Shown: piece after piece, positions 44,364-56,064 of the stretch
Numbering within the stretch: position 1 is the first letter of the stretch
Layout: each line of letters begins with the position of its first letter
Source: Micromonospora chalcea
Lineage (GTDB): Bacteria > Actinomycetota > Actinomycetes > Mycobacteriales > Micromonosporaceae
Length of the DNA stretch: 64,000 nt
NCBI RefSeq assembly: GCF_002926165.1
Contig: NZ_MAGP01000013.1
Coordinates: 53,139 to 117,138 of the forward strand
Direction of reading: 5' to 3'
Program-made: the position numbers and the translations under genes
The notes under the pieces: generated by a model
Database searches by the model: none
Told to the model about the DNA's origin: nothing
What the model saw: the letters and a program-made list of their open reading frames with translations, nothing else

Positions 44364-45137
44364 ATGATCGAGATCCTGAGCCCCACCGACGTACGGCGGG
44401 CGCGGGACACCGGCGCCCTGGTCGCCCACATCCTGCAGACCCTCCGGAGCAGCACCACTGTCGGCACCAACCTGCTCGACATCGACAGGCAGGCCCAGCG
44501 CATGATCGTCGAGGCCGGGGCGCAGTCCTGCTACGTCGACTACGAGCCGTCCTTCGGGCGCGGGCCGTTCGGCCACTACATCTGCACGTCGGTGAACGAC
44601 GCGGTGCTGCACGGCCTGCCGCACGACTACACGCTCGCCGACGGCGACCTGCTGAGCCTCGACCTGGCCGTCAGCCTCGGCGGAGTGGTGGCCGACTCCG
44701 CGATCAGCTTCCTCGTCGGTGACGCCCGGCCCGCGGAGAGCGTCGCGCTCATCGACGCGACCGAGCGGGCGTTGCAGGCCGGGATCGCCGCCGCCGGTCC
44801 CGGCGCCCGGATCGGCGACCTCTCGCACGCCATCGGATCGGTCCTCACCACGGCCGGATACTCGGTGAACACCGAGTTCGGCGGGCACGGCGTCGGGTCC
44901 ACGATGCACCAGGACCCGCACGTGTCGAACACCGGCCGCCCCGGACGCGGGTACAAACTGCGCCCCGGGCTGCTGCTGGCGCTGGAGCCGTGGGTGATGG
45001 CGGACACCGCCACGCTCGTCACCGACGCCGACGGATGGACGCTGCGCAGCGCGACCGGCTGCCGCACCGCGCACAGCGAGCACACCATCGCCATCACCGA
45101 CGACGGCGCGGAGATCCTGACGCTGCCGAAGCCGTGA
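44364..45137 (+). CDS. map: type I methionine aminopeptidase
   Basis: 257 residues. All five metal ligands of the family can be seen: Asp in SLDLAV, Asp in VADSAISF, His in GHGVGSTMHQ, Glu in LALEPW and Glu in SEHTIAI. The active-site His is in FGHYICTSVNDAVLHG. It removes N-terminal Met from new proteins. There is no N-terminal SH3-motif extension. GAGGAAGG lies 7 nt upstream of the ATG. Being next to and divergent from an XRE regulator, rather than in a ribosomal operon, it is probably a second, conditionally expressed copy. Confidence 0.88.
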   Translation: MIEILSPTDVRRARDTGALVAHILQTLRSSTTVGTNLLDIDRQAQRMIVEAGAQSCYVDYEPSFGRGPFGHYICTSVNDAVLHGLPHDYTLADGDLLSLDLAVSLGGVVADSAISFLVGDARPAESVALIDATERALQAGIAAAGPGARIGDLSHAIGSVLTTAGYSVNTEFGGHGVGSTMHQDPHVSNTGRPGRGYKLRPGLLLALEPWVMADTATLVTDADGWTLRSATGCRTAHSEHTIAITDDGAEILTLPKP

Positions 45138-45155
45138 CCCGGGCACCCGCCGTGG

Positions 45156-45803
45156 TCACACGGGCGTGCAGCGCTCCCGCAGCGTGGGGACACCGGGCCC
45201 GGTGAGGTCGTCGCAGTACGCGGCCCGCCCGGCCATCGCCATCGTCAGCGCCACAGTGGTGCCGCTGACCAGCGGGCCGTCGCCGGCGGTGAACGGCCCG
45301 TCGGTCGCCTCCACCCGCAGGCCGTCGATCGCGCTGCGCCCGGCCACCGTGAAGTCCCGCCCGGCGTAGAACCGGGCGACCGGCGTCACCGCCTCGACCA
45401 GGGGCGTCCGGGCCAGGCCGAGCGGCCGCCGGATGTCCTGGGCGTGCACGACCACCTCACCGAGCCACGCCTCGGTCGGGCCGAACGTCGACGTGGTGCT
45501 GCCGATGATCCGCCGGAACCGGTCGAGCGTCTCCCCCGGGTCGGCGCCCCGGTGCTCGGCCAGCCGGCGGTCGTTGTGCAGGTCGAAGTCGAACCGGGCG
45601 CCGAGCACGCTGGCGACCCAGCGCGCCCGGCCGACGCTCGCCGCCGCCGTCATGTGCGCGAGTGTCTCCTCAACGGTCCACCGGCCGCACAGCGAGCGCC
45701 GCGCCCACTGCGCCGCGTCGATTCCGGCGAGGTCGTCGGCCAGGGCGGCGCGCTCGGCGTGCGCGAGCGCCCACAGCTCACGGCGGGTCAGCGTGTCGGA
45801 CAT
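45156..45803 (-). CDS. DinB-like mycothiol-dependent maleylpyruvate isomerase family protein
   Basis: 215 residues. CGRWTVEETLAHMTAAASVG and EVVVHAQDIRRPLG carry the His ligands of the DinB/YfiT four-helix bundle, and the C-terminal TDGPFTAGDGPLVSG segment matches the MDMPI domain. Such enzymes use mycothiol for isomerisation or transfer reactions. ATG has GGAGG 4 nt upstream. The substrate is unknown. Confidence 0.82.
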   Translation of the reverse strand: MSDTLTRRELWALAHAERAALADDLAGIDAAQWARRSLCGRWTVEETLAHMTAAASVGRARWVASVLGARFDFDLHNDRRLAEHRGADPGETLDRFRRIIGSTTSTFGPTEAWLGEVVVHAQDIRRPLGLARTPLVEAVTPVARFYAGRDFTVAGRSAIDGLRVEATDGPFTAGDGPLVSGTTVALTMAMAGRAAYCDDLTGPGVPTLRERCTPV

Positions 45804-45870
45804 GAAACCTCCAGGGTCGGCCTTAGGAGGTAGGACCGCGCTGCCTGGACGAACTCACCGCTCCCACCCC

Positions 45871-45944
45871 GCCGATCTTGGAGTTGTGGTGGTTCGCAAA
45901 CCCGGCATGCGCGACCTTCGAGGCGCCACAACTCCAAGATCGGC
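45871..45944. repeat. GATC-ended intergenic palindrome, type C
   Basis: Perfect 19-nt arms (GCCGATCTTGGAGTTGTGG at 45871-45889, complement at 45926-45944) with a 36-nt loop. It lies between divergent genes, so it is not a terminator. The core matches types A and B. Confidence 0.9.
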
Positions 45945-46037
45945 GCCGAGGGCGGGCGGGCTGCACGTTTGCTGCACGTCCGCTGAACGCTCGCCGGTGA
46001 CGCTTCTCGCACACATCAACCGCAAGGGAGAAGCGTC

Positions 46038-46652
46038 ATGTCACACAGGTTCCTCTTCACCCCGCGTACCGTCGCTTCGGCGATCGGGGCGCTCATCCTG
46101 GCCGCCGCGGGCCTGGCCGGCGGCGCCACCCGGGCGTCCGCGGCCTACATCGTCCCCCCCGACTGCGGCCCCTACTCCGGGGCGCCGGTGCCGGCCGGAT
46201 ACACCCTGAGGTTCGCCATCGCGGCCTACGTCAGCAACAACGCCAACGGTCCGGAGTTCATCGTCGGCACGAACCTTCGCGACGTGATCGTCGGAAGCGT
46301 CTACGACGACGTCATCTGCGGCCTCCCCGGCAACGACGACATCCAGGCCAACAGTGGCGACGACATCGTCTACGGCGGGCTGAACGGCGACGACATCTGG
46401 GGCGACCTGGGCAACGACAACCTCCACGGCGACGGCGGCGCCGACACCATCCACGGTGACCGCTTCATCGGACCCAGCGCCCTGGACGGCAACGACCGCG
46501 TGGACGGCGGCAGCAACGACGACCACCTCTTCGGCGACAAGGGCGCGGACACCCTGGTCGGCGGTCCCGGCTTCGACGACGGCGACGGAGGCCCGGACGT
46601 CGTGTTCGACGACTGCCGTACCAGCGTGGAAATCGTGGTCAACTGCCCGTGA
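46038..46652 (+). CDS. secreted RTX-type calcium-binding protein
   Basis: 204 residues. A cleavable signal peptide (VASAIGALILAAAGLAGGATRASA) ends near residue 36. The rest contains about six GGxGxDxx-like nonapeptides: GLPGNDDIQ, NSGDDIVYGG, GDLGNDNLHG, DGGADTIHG, GSNDDHLFG and KGADTLVGG. These form calcium-binding beta-rolls. Two to four Cys may form disulfides. AAGGGAG lies before the ATG. It is secreted by Sec, as no type I exporter is near. A hairpin terminator follows. Confidence 0.85.
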   Translation: MSHRFLFTPRTVASAIGALILAAAGLAGGATRASAAYIVPPDCGPYSGAPVPAGYTLRFAIAAYVSNNANGPEFIVGTNLRDVIVGSVYDDVICGLPGNDDIQANSGDDIVYGGLNGDDIWGDLGNDNLHGDGGADTIHGDRFIGPSALDGNDRVDGGSNDDHLFGDKGADTLVGGPGFDDGDGGPDVVFDDCRTSVEIVVNCP

Positions 46653-46665
46653 TCCAGTCGGCACG

Positions 46666-46705
46666 GCGGTCCGCGGGGCTCGGACAACGGGGCCCCGCGG
46701 ACCGC
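46666..46705 (+). terminator. hairpin terminator of RTX gene
   Basis: A perfect 14-bp stem (GCGGTCCGCGGGGC, 46666-46679 with 46692-46705), 12-nt loop, 13 nt after the stop. Confidence 0.7.
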
Positions 46706-46761
46706 GCGCTGCCGCCTGTCGGATCGTCGTCACGCCCGGTCCGACCACCACCGCACGCGGC

Positions 46762-46767
46762 TACCGT
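46762..46767 (+). promoter_or_regulatory. putative -10 box, leaderless AfsR-like gene
   Basis: TACCGT ends 8 nt before the GTG at 46776; no ribosome binding site is visible. Confidence 0.35.
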
Positions 46768-46775
46768 GACACTCC

Positions 46776-49592
46776 GTGGCGGTGGAGTTCCGGGTGCTCG
46801 GCGACCTGGACGTCCGGGTCGACGGCCGGGCGGTCCGGATCGGTCACGCCCGTCAACAGTGCGTCCTCGCCGCTCTGCTGGTCGAGCCCAACCGGGTCGT
46901 CGCGACCGGGCAGCTGATCAGCCGGGTCTGGGGCGACGAGGTGCCGGACGGGGCCGCCGCCACGCTGCGTGGCTACCTGTCGCGGCTGCGGCACGCGCTG
47001 GCCGGCGTGGACGACGTCCGCATCGTCCGGCGCCATCCCGGCTACCTGCTCGCCGTCGACCCGGACCACGTCGACCTGCACCGCTTCCGCGCGCTGACCG
47101 AGCAGGCCCGGCGCACCGCTGACGACGCGACGGCGATCGGCTGCCTGGAGCGGGCGCTCGGGCTCTGGCGCGGCGACGCGTTCGGCGGGCTGACCACGCC
47201 GTGGCTGGCGGCCTACCGGCAGACCCTCGACCGGCAACGGCTCGCGGCCACCCTCGATCGCAACGACATCGCGCTGCGCCGGGGCGCGCACGCCCGGCTC
47301 CTTCCCGACGTCCTGGATCTGAGCGGCCGGTACCCGTGGGACGAGCGCCTGGCGGCGCAGGCGATGCTCGCGTTGTACCGGTGCGGGCGGCAGGCCGACG
47401 CCCTCGAACACTTCCACCGGATGCGCCGCCGGCTGGCCGCCGAGGTCGGCGCCGACCCCAGCCCGCCGCTGGCCCAGCTCTACCAGCAGATTCTCACCGC
47501 CGACGCGGCCATCGCGCCGCCGGACCCGCCGGGCGGCGGCGAACCGAGCTCGACGGCCACCGGCACGGCACGGAATGCGGGCACCGTGCCCCGGCAGTTG
47601 CCCGCGTCACCGGGGGTCTTCGCCGGCCGTACCGCCCAGCTCGCGCGCCTCGACGAGCAGCTCGCCGACGCGGGCCACCCGGACGGCGCCGGGTCACCGG
47701 TGGTGATCTCGTCCATCGGCGGCGGCGGTGGCGTCGGCAAGACCTGGCTGGCGCTGCGCTGGGCGCACGCCAACGCCGGCCGCTTCCCCGACGGGCAGCT
47801 CTACGTCAACCTGCGCGGCTTCGACCCGACAGCGGACCCGGTGACGTGGCCGGTCGCGGTGCGCGGCTTCCTCGAGGCGCTCGGCGTCGAACCGGCGCGC
47901 GTACCGGCCGATCCGGAGGCCCAGGCGTCGCTGTACCGCACGCTCGTCGCCGGACGTCGGCTGCTGGTGGTCCTCGACGACGCCCGCGACGCCGCCACAG
48001 TGGTCCCGCTGCTGCCCGGCACCCCCACCAGCGCGGTCCTGGTGACCAGCCGACGGCAACTGGCCGGCCTCGTCACCACCCACGGCGCGCGACCACTGCC
48101 GCTGGACGTGCTGCCCGACGACGAGGCCCGCGAGCTGATCGTCCGGCAGGTGGGCGCCGCGCGGGTGGCCGGGCAGCCGGACGCCGTCGCGGCCATCCTG
48201 CGGTTCTGCGGGGGTCTGCCGCTGGCTCTCGGGATCGTGGCGGCCCGTGCCGCGCTCAACCCGGAACTTGCCCTGTCATCAGTCGCGGCCGAGCTGACCT
48301 CAGCGGCCGGCCCGCTGGACGCGCTGACCGGCGACGAGGTGACGACGAACCTGCGGGTGGTGCTGTCCCGCTCTCTGGCGGCGCTCACGCCGGCCGCCGC
48401 GGAGGTGTTCGCGCTGCTCGGCCTCGCCCCGGGCCCGGACATCGGCCGGGCCGCGGCGGCCAGCCTGACCGCCCGTACGCCGGCCGAGCTGCGCCCGCCG
48501 TTGCGCGAGCTGGTCGACGCGCACCGGGTGGAGGAGCACGTCGCGGGCCGGTACCGCATGCACGACCTGGTCCGCAGCTTCGCCGTCGAACGGGCGAGCG
48601 GTGACCCGGCCGGTTCCCGGTCGGCGATGCGCCGGCTGGTGGACCACCACCTGCACACGGCACACGCGGCCGCGCTGCTGCTGTCCCCGCAGCGCGACCC
48701 GCTGACCCTGGCACCCGCCGCGCCGGGAGTGACCGCCGAGCGGCTCGACGACCTGCCGGCGGCGCTGGCCTGGTTCACCGACGAACACCAGGTGCTCCTC
48801 GCGACCATCGAGCACGCCGCCGGCAACGGCCTCGATGTCGCCACCGGGCAGCTCTCGTGGACCCTGGCCACGTACTTCGACAGGCAGGGCCACTGGCACG
48901 ACTGGGCCGCTGTGGCCCGCCGGGCGGTCGAGGCGACCGGGCGCTCGGGTGACCGCCCGGCGCAGGCGCAGGCGCACCTGCCGCTGGCCGGGGCCTGCTC
49001 GAACCTCGGCCGGCACGCCGAGGCGCAGCGCAACCTGTTCGCCGCGCTGGACCTGTTCGCCGCGCTGGGCGACGACGAGGGGCGGGCGCACACCCATTTC
49101 GACCTCAGCATGCTGCACGACCGGCAGCGGCAGCCCCGGGAGGCGCTGCCGCACGCGCGGCGCAGCCTCGCCCTCTACGAACGGGTCGGGAGCCCGCTCA
49201 AGCAGGCGGTCGCGCTCAACGCGATCGGCTGGTACCACTCGCAGCTCGGCGAGCACCACGACGCGATCACGTTCTGCCGCCGTGCCCTCGCCCTGGCCGA
49301 GCGGGCCGGGAGCGCGTACGGGCAGGCGAACACGTGGGACAGCATCGGCTTCGCCCACCACCACCTGGGTGAGTACGAGGACGCGGTGGACTGTTTCCGG
49401 CAGGCCCTCGCGCTGTTCGCCGAGATCGGTGACCGGCATGCCGAGGGCATCGTGCTGGACCACCTCGGCGACACGTGGGCCGCGGCCGGGCGGGCGGACG
49501 CGGCCCGGGACGCCTGGCGGCGGTCACTCGCGTTGTACGAGGAACTCGGTCACGCCGACGCCGAGGCGGTACGGCGCAAACTTCACCGGTGA
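46776..49592 (+). CDS. AfsR/SARP-family regulator with NB-ARC and TPR domains
   Basis: 938 residues. An OmpR-like DNA-binding domain (about 1-95, ending RHPGYLLAVDPDHVD) is followed by the BTAD helical domain (100-245). An NB-ARC ATPase domain has P-loop GGGGGVGKTWLALRW near 312 and LLVVLDDARDA. The C-terminal TPR array spans about 650-938, with repeats such as AVALNAIGWYHSQLGEHHDAI. Such proteins act as ATP-dependent activators, often of secondary metabolism. No biosynthetic cluster is nearby, so its target may be elsewhere. GTG start without ribosome site. Confidence 0.9.
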   Translation: MAVEFRVLGDLDVRVDGRAVRIGHARQQCVLAALLVEPNRVVATGQLISRVWGDEVPDGAAATLRGYLSRLRHALAGVDDVRIVRRHPGYLLAVDPDHVDLHRFRALTEQARRTADDATAIGCLERALGLWRGDAFGGLTTPWLAAYRQTLDRQRLAATLDRNDIALRRGAHARLLPDVLDLSGRYPWDERLAAQAMLALYRCGRQADALEHFHRMRRRLAAEVGADPSPPLAQLYQQILTADAAIAPPDPPGGGEPSSTATGTARNAGTVPRQLPASPGVFAGRTAQLARLDEQLADAGHPDGAGSPVVISSIGGGGGVGKTWLALRWAHANAGRFPDGQLYVNLRGFDPTADPVTWPVAVRGFLEALGVEPARVPADPEAQASLYRTLVAGRRLLVVLDDARDAATVVPLLPGTPTSAVLVTSRRQLAGLVTTHGARPLPLDVLPDDEARELIVRQVGAARVAGQPDAVAAILRFCGGLPLALGIVAARAALNPELALSSVAAELTSAAGPLDALTGDEVTTNLRVVLSRSLAALTPAAAEVFALLGLAPGPDIGRAAAASLTARTPAELRPPLRELVDAHRVEEHVAGRYRMHDLVRSFAVERASGDPAGSRSAMRRLVDHHLHTAHAAALLLSPQRDPLTLAPAAPGVTAERLDDLPAALAWFTDEHQVLLATIEHAAGNGLDVATGQLSWTLATYFDRQGHWHDWAAVARRAVEATGRSGDRPAQAQAHLPLAGACSNLGRHAEAQRNLFAALDLFAALGDDEGRAHTHFDLSMLHDRQRQPREALPHARRSLALYERVGSPLKQAVALNAIGWYHSQLGEHHDAITFCRRALALAERAGSAYGQANTWDSIGFAHHHLGEYEDAVDCFRQALALFAEIGDRHAEGIVLDHLGDTWAAAGRADAARDAWRRSLALYEELGHADAEAVRRKLHR

Positions 49593-49596
49593 ACGG

Positions 49597-51330
49597 TCAG
49601 AGCGCCGCGATCGCGGCCGACTCCGGCGGCAGCTCGATTCCGTCGCGCATCACCGTGACGCCCTCGGACGTGGCGAGCAGCACCCGGCGTACCACCCCGG
49701 GCAGGTTGATCCGCTGCGCCCGGCCGGCCAGGTTCGCCACCACGAGCGTGTCGCCGCGCCGCATCACCAGGAACCGGTCGCCGTGGCGGACGTCGACCCG
49801 GTCCAGCCGGGGGTCGGACAGGTCGGCCCGGGAGCGGCGCAGCGCGATCAGCCGCCGGTAGAGGTCGTACGTCTCGCGGTGCTCGGGCTTGTCCAGCTCG
49901 GCCCAGTCCAGCCGGGACCGCAGGAACGTCTGCGGGTCCTGCGGGTCCGGCACGTCGTCGGTGGCCCAGCCGTGGTCGGCGAACTCACGTCTGCGGCCGG
50001 TGGCGACAGCCGTCGCCAGTTCCGGCTCGGGGTGGCTGGTGAAGAACTGCCACGGCGTGGCGGCAGCCCACTCCTCCCCCATGAACAGCATCGGCGTGAA
50101 CGGCGCGGTCATCAGCAGCGTCGCACCGACGCGCAGCAGGCCGGGCGACAGCGTGGCGGAGATCCGGTCGCCGGTGGCCCGGTTGCCGATCTGGTCGTGG
50201 TTCTGCAGGTACGCCACGAAGCGGTGGCCGGGCGTGCGCTGCCTGTCGACCGGGCGGCCGTGGCTGCGGCCGCGGAAGCTGGACCAGGTGCCGGCGTGGA
50301 AGAACCCGCCGGTCAGCACGTCGGTGAGGCACTCCAGGGAGCCGAAGTCGCCGTAGTAGCCCTGCCGTTCGCCGGTGAGCAGCGTGTGCAGCGCGTGGTG
50401 GGCGTCGTCGTTCCACTGGGCGTGCAGGCCGTACCCGCCCGCCTCGCGCGGCGTGATCAGGCGCGGGTCGTTGAGGTCGCTCTCGGCGATCAGCGACAGC
50501 GGCCGCCCGAGGTGCGTGGACAGCGCCTCCACCTCGGCGGCGACCTCCTCCAGCCAGTGCACGGCCCGGCCGTCCGGCATGGCGTGCACGGCGTCCAGCC
50601 GCAGCCCGTCGACGTGGTAGTCGCGCAGCCAGCCCAGCACGCTGTCGGCGATGTAGCGGCGTACCCCGTCGGAGTGCGGGCCGTCCAGGTTGACGGTGCG
50701 GCCCCAGGTGTTGCTCTGCTCGGTGAGGTACGGCGCGAACCGCGGCGCGTAGGCCCCGGAGGGCCCGAAATGGTTGTAGACGACGTCGAGGATCACCCCC
50801 AGGCCCTTGGCGTGGGCGGCGTCGACGAACCGTTTCAGGCCGTCCGGGCCGCCGTACGGCTCGTGCGGCGCGAACCAGCAGACGCCGTCGTAGCCCCAGT
50901 TGTGCTCGCCGTTGAACGCGTTGACCGGCAGCAGCTCGACCATGTCCACGCCGAGGTCGACCAGGTGGTCGAGCCTGGCGATCGCCCCGTCGAACGTGCC
51001 TTCCGGGGTGAACGTGCCGATGTGCATCTCGTACAGCACGCTGCCGGGCAGTTGCCGGCCGGTCCAGGCGGCGTCGGTCCAGGCGAACGCGGCGTGGTCG
51101 TAGAGCCGGCTGGGCCCGTGCACCCCGGCCGGCTGCCAGGCCGAGCGGGGGTCGGGCAGCGCCTGGGCGTCGTCGTCGAGCAGGAACGCGTAGTCGGTGC
51201 CGGGCCCGGCGCCGGGGACCTCGACCCGCCACCAGCCGTCCGGCGCCTGACGCATCGCGTGGTCGGCGACGCCGGGCTGGATCAGCCGCACCCGGGCGGC
51301 CTCGGGCGCCCACACCGTGAACTCGGTCAT
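49597..51330 (-). CDS. treZ: malto-oligosyltrehalose trehalohydrolase
   Basis: 577 residues, GH13. An N-terminal carbohydrate-binding domain (VWAPEAARVRLIQPG) precedes the barrel: YEMHIGTFTPEGTF, VVYNHFGPSG, DGLRLDAVHAM (nucleophile Asp), LIAESDLNDP (acid Glu) and QNHDQIGNRATG. It releases trehalose from the trehalosyl-ended maltooligosaccharide made by TreY. Its ATG overlaps the treY stop as ATGA. The 3' end is only 4 bp from the AfsR-like gene, with no room for a terminator. Confidence 0.94.
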   Translation of the reverse strand: MTEFTVWAPEAARVRLIQPGVADHAMRQAPDGWWRVEVPGAGPGTDYAFLLDDDAQALPDPRSAWQPAGVHGPSRLYDHAAFAWTDAAWTGRQLPGSVLYEMHIGTFTPEGTFDGAIARLDHLVDLGVDMVELLPVNAFNGEHNWGYDGVCWFAPHEPYGGPDGLKRFVDAAHAKGLGVILDVVYNHFGPSGAYAPRFAPYLTEQSNTWGRTVNLDGPHSDGVRRYIADSVLGWLRDYHVDGLRLDAVHAMPDGRAVHWLEEVAAEVEALSTHLGRPLSLIAESDLNDPRLITPREAGGYGLHAQWNDDAHHALHTLLTGERQGYYGDFGSLECLTDVLTGGFFHAGTWSSFRGRSHGRPVDRQRTPGHRFVAYLQNHDQIGNRATGDRISATLSPGLLRVGATLLMTAPFTPMLFMGEEWAAATPWQFFTSHPEPELATAVATGRRREFADHGWATDDVPDPQDPQTFLRSRLDWAELDKPEHRETYDLYRRLIALRRSRADLSDPRLDRVDVRHGDRFLVMRRGDTLVVANLAGRAQRINLPGVVRRVLLATSEGVTVMRDGIELPPESAAIAAL

Positions 51331-53627
51331 GCGGCGGCCTCCACAGAGTCGGTGGGTGCGAGGAGGGCGACGGGGTAGGTGCTCAGCAGATCATGAAGGA
51401 GCAGCTCAGAACCACTGTAGACCCGTCCGGTGAACAAGTCGGTGCACTCGTGAACGGGAAGTGACAGCGCCGTGTCCCGCCAGCCGCCGGAGCGGGCCAG
51501 CCGCAGCGGCAGCCGGGTCGCCACCGCGACCGCCCCACCCCGGTCGAAGGCCACCGCGTGCGCGGCGGCCGGGCCGCGCGCGGGCACCGGCCGGTAGCCG
51601 CCGAACAGGTCCGGGCGGTCGCGGCGCAGGCGCAGCGTCCGGGACACCACGAGCAGCTTGGCCGCGCCGCCGGCGGCCACCGCGGGCCGCCAGCCGGCGT
51701 CGAGCCGGGCCAGCAGGTCCCGGCGTACGGCGAAGTCGACCGGCCGCCGGTTGTCCGGGTCGACGAGCGAGTTCTCCCACAGCTCGGTGCCCTGGTAGAC
51801 GTCGGGCACACCGGGCATGGCGAGCTGGACCAGCTTCTGCCCGAGCGCGTTCGACCAGGCGGGCGGCGTGATCTCGGCGGCGAACGCGGTGATCTGGGCG
51901 TGCAGCTCCGGGTCGTCGTACATCCGGTCGACCAGGGCGTGCAGCTCGTGCTCGAAGCCCGGGTCCGGGTCGGCCCAGCTGGTGGTGACGGACGCCTCCC
52001 GGGCGGCCTTCTCGGCGTACCCGTGCAGTCGTTCCCGTTCGATCGGCCACGCCCCGACGGCGGTCTGCCAGAGCAGGTGGGCCAGCGCGGGGTCGGCCAG
52101 CGGCGCGCGGGACATCCAGTCGGTGACCCGTTCGGCCCAGCGGCCGGGCAGCTCGGACAGCACCGCGAGGCGGGCGCGGACGTCCTCGCCGCGCTTGGTG
52201 TCGTGGGTGGATAGCGCGGTCATGCCCGCCAGCCAGCGCACCTGCCGGGCGGCGGCGAAACGGTGCAGCTCGGCCGGCGGCACACCGAAGTGGGCCGGGC
52301 TGCCGCCGACCTCGTTGAGCGCGACGAACCGGCTCCACCTGTAGTACGCGGTGTCCTCCACGCCCTTGGCCATCACCGCGCCGGTCAGCTGCGGGAACCG
52401 GGCGGCCAGCTCGTGGCCGGGGTCGCGCAGCCGGGCGGTGACCTGGTCGAGCACGCCGGTCAGGTCGGGACGGCGGCGGCCTGCCTCGCTGCGGGCGGCG
52501 GCCAGGTGCCGGGCGCCTTCGGGCGGGTATCCGCGGTAGACCGGGAAGCACGCGGCCAGCTCGGCCAGGGCGGCGCGGACCTGCTCGCCGGGCAGCTCCG
52601 GCACGAGCGCGGCCAGCCGGGTCAGCTCGGCGGCGAGCAGCCGGGTGGCGGCCTCCAGCTTGGTGGCGTGCGTCAGGTCCGCCCAGGACGTGTGCCGGCC
52701 GGTGAGCCGGCCGTCGAGTGCGGTGAAGTCCGCCTCGGCGTCCGGGTCGACGAACAGCCCGGACACGGCGGCCAGCGCGTCGTAGCCGGTGGTGCCGTCG
52801 ACCGGCCAGTCCGGCAGGTCCTCGCCGTACTCCAGGATCTTCTCCACCACGAGCCAGCTCTGCGGCGCGGCGGCGCGCAACCGGGCCAGGTAGCCGGCCG
52901 GGTCGCGCAGCCCGTCCGGGTGGTCGACGCGGATGCCGTCGACCTCCCCGGCGTCGACCCAGCGCAGGATCTCCGCGTGGGTGGCGTCGAACACCTCCGG
53001 GTCCTCCACCCGCAGGCCGGCCAGGTCGGACACGGCGAAGAACCGGCGGTACGTCAGCTCGGCGTCGCCGCGCCGCCAGTTCACCAGCTCGTAGTGCTGC
53101 CGGTCGTGCACCTGCCGGGGCGTGCCGTCGCCGGTGCCGTCGGCGACCGGGAAGCGGTGCTCGTGGTAGCGCAGCTCCCCGTCGACGAGCTTCAGGTCGT
53201 CGAGCGCGTCGGCGCTGTCGGCGAGCACCGGCAGCAGCAGCCGCCCCCGGTCCCAGTCGATGTCGAACCAGCGCGCGTACGCCGAGTCGCGTCCGGACCG
53301 CAGCACGTCCCACCAGGCCGGGTTGGCCTCGGGCCGGGCCACCCCGGCGTGGTTGGGCACAATGTCCACGACCAGGCCCAGCCCGGCCGCGCGCAGCGCC
53401 CGGACCAGCCGCGCCCGGGCGGCCTCGCCGCCGAGCTGCGGGTTGACCGCGCGGTGGTCGACCACGTCGTAGCCGTGCGTGGAGCCGGGGGTGGCGGTGA
53501 GCAGGGGCGCGGTGTAGAGGTGGGTGACGCCGAGCGCGGCGAGGTAGCCCGCCAGCTCGGCCGTGGCGTCCAGGTCGAAGCCGGGACGCACCTGGACCCG
53601 GTACGTCGAGCGGGGGGTGTCGGGCAT
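51327..53627 (-). CDS. treY: malto-oligosyltrehalose synthase
   Basis: 766 residues, GH13. STYRVQVRPGFDLDATAEL and LYTAPLLTATPGSTHGYDVVDH at the N-terminus are diagnostic. GIRVDHPDGLRDPAGYL carries the nucleophile, WLVVEKILEYGEDLP the acid, and ALSTHDTKRGEDVRARL the third carboxylate. It rearranges the reducing-end glucose of maltodextrin to an alpha,alpha-1,1 link. It begins 3 nt after the treX stop and overlaps treZ, so the three are one operon. Confidence 0.95.
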   Translation of the reverse strand: MPDTPRSTYRVQVRPGFDLDATAELAGYLAALGVTHLYTAPLLTATPGSTHGYDVVDHRAVNPQLGGEAARARLVRALRAAGLGLVVDIVPNHAGVARPEANPAWWDVLRSGRDSAYARWFDIDWDRGRLLLPVLADSADALDDLKLVDGELRYHEHRFPVADGTGDGTPRQVHDRQHYELVNWRRGDAELTYRRFFAVSDLAGLRVEDPEVFDATHAEILRWVDAGEVDGIRVDHPDGLRDPAGYLARLRAAAPQSWLVVEKILEYGEDLPDWPVDGTTGYDALAAVSGLFVDPDAEADFTALDGRLTGRHTSWADLTHATKLEAATRLLAAELTRLAALVPELPGEQVRAALAELAACFPVYRGYPPEGARHLAAARSEAGRRRPDLTGVLDQVTARLRDPGHELAARFPQLTGAVMAKGVEDTAYYRWSRFVALNEVGGSPAHFGVPPAELHRFAAARQVRWLAGMTALSTHDTKRGEDVRARLAVLSELPGRWAERVTDWMSRAPLADPALAHLLWQTAVGAWPIERERLHGYAEKAAREASVTTSWADPDPGFEHELHALVDRMYDDPELHAQITAFAAEITPPAWSNALGQKLVQLAMPGVPDVYQGTELWENSLVDPDNRRPVDFAVRRDLLARLDAGWRPAVAAGGAAKLLVVSRTLRLRRDRPDLFGGYRPVPARGPAAAHAVAFDRGGAVAVATRLPLRLARSGGWRDTALSLPVHECTDLFTGRVYSGSELLLHDLLSTYPVALLAPTDSVEAAA

Positions 53628-53630
53628 CGG

Positions 53631-55751
<2,121 letters not shown>

Positions 55752-56064
55752 GTCGCTCCTTCGGCCCATGATCGTGAGCGCACCGGACAGGGGGCCGCCG
55801 ATGCGCACGCCGGTGATGCCCAGTCGTACGCCTCGTCAATCCACCCGTTCGGACCGTAACCGAATCCGCCCTCGTGCGAACGGATAGATGTTCGGGTGTC
55901 ATCCGTCACGATCGCCCTTTTCGAGATGCGCGCCGGCCGCCTATGGACTTTCCTGGATGCGGACCTGCGCCCGCGGGCCAGCCCGGCCGTTCGGCCATCC
56001 CTCACCACCGCTCGACGCCGCCACCGCTGCCGGCGTGCCTCACCCTGCATGGACGGAGATCGAC
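55752..56064. other. 313-bp divergent intergenic region between treX and a GT4 gene
   Basis: No convincing gene is visible. It should hold the promoters for the trehalose operon and the divergent glycosyltransferase. A moderately AT-richer stretch near 55835-55925 is the likeliest promoter zone; no clear operator or riboswitch was recognised. Confidence 0.5.

Noticed and set aside
46776..49592. AfsR-like gene as marker of a biosynthetic cluster
   Set aside because: Neighbours are trehalose synthesis and a secreted RTX protein; no synthase or tailoring set is present.
55752..56064. Riboswitch or small gene in the treX upstream gap
   Set aside because: No conserved riboswitch-like helices or ribosome-site-backed ORF could be seen.
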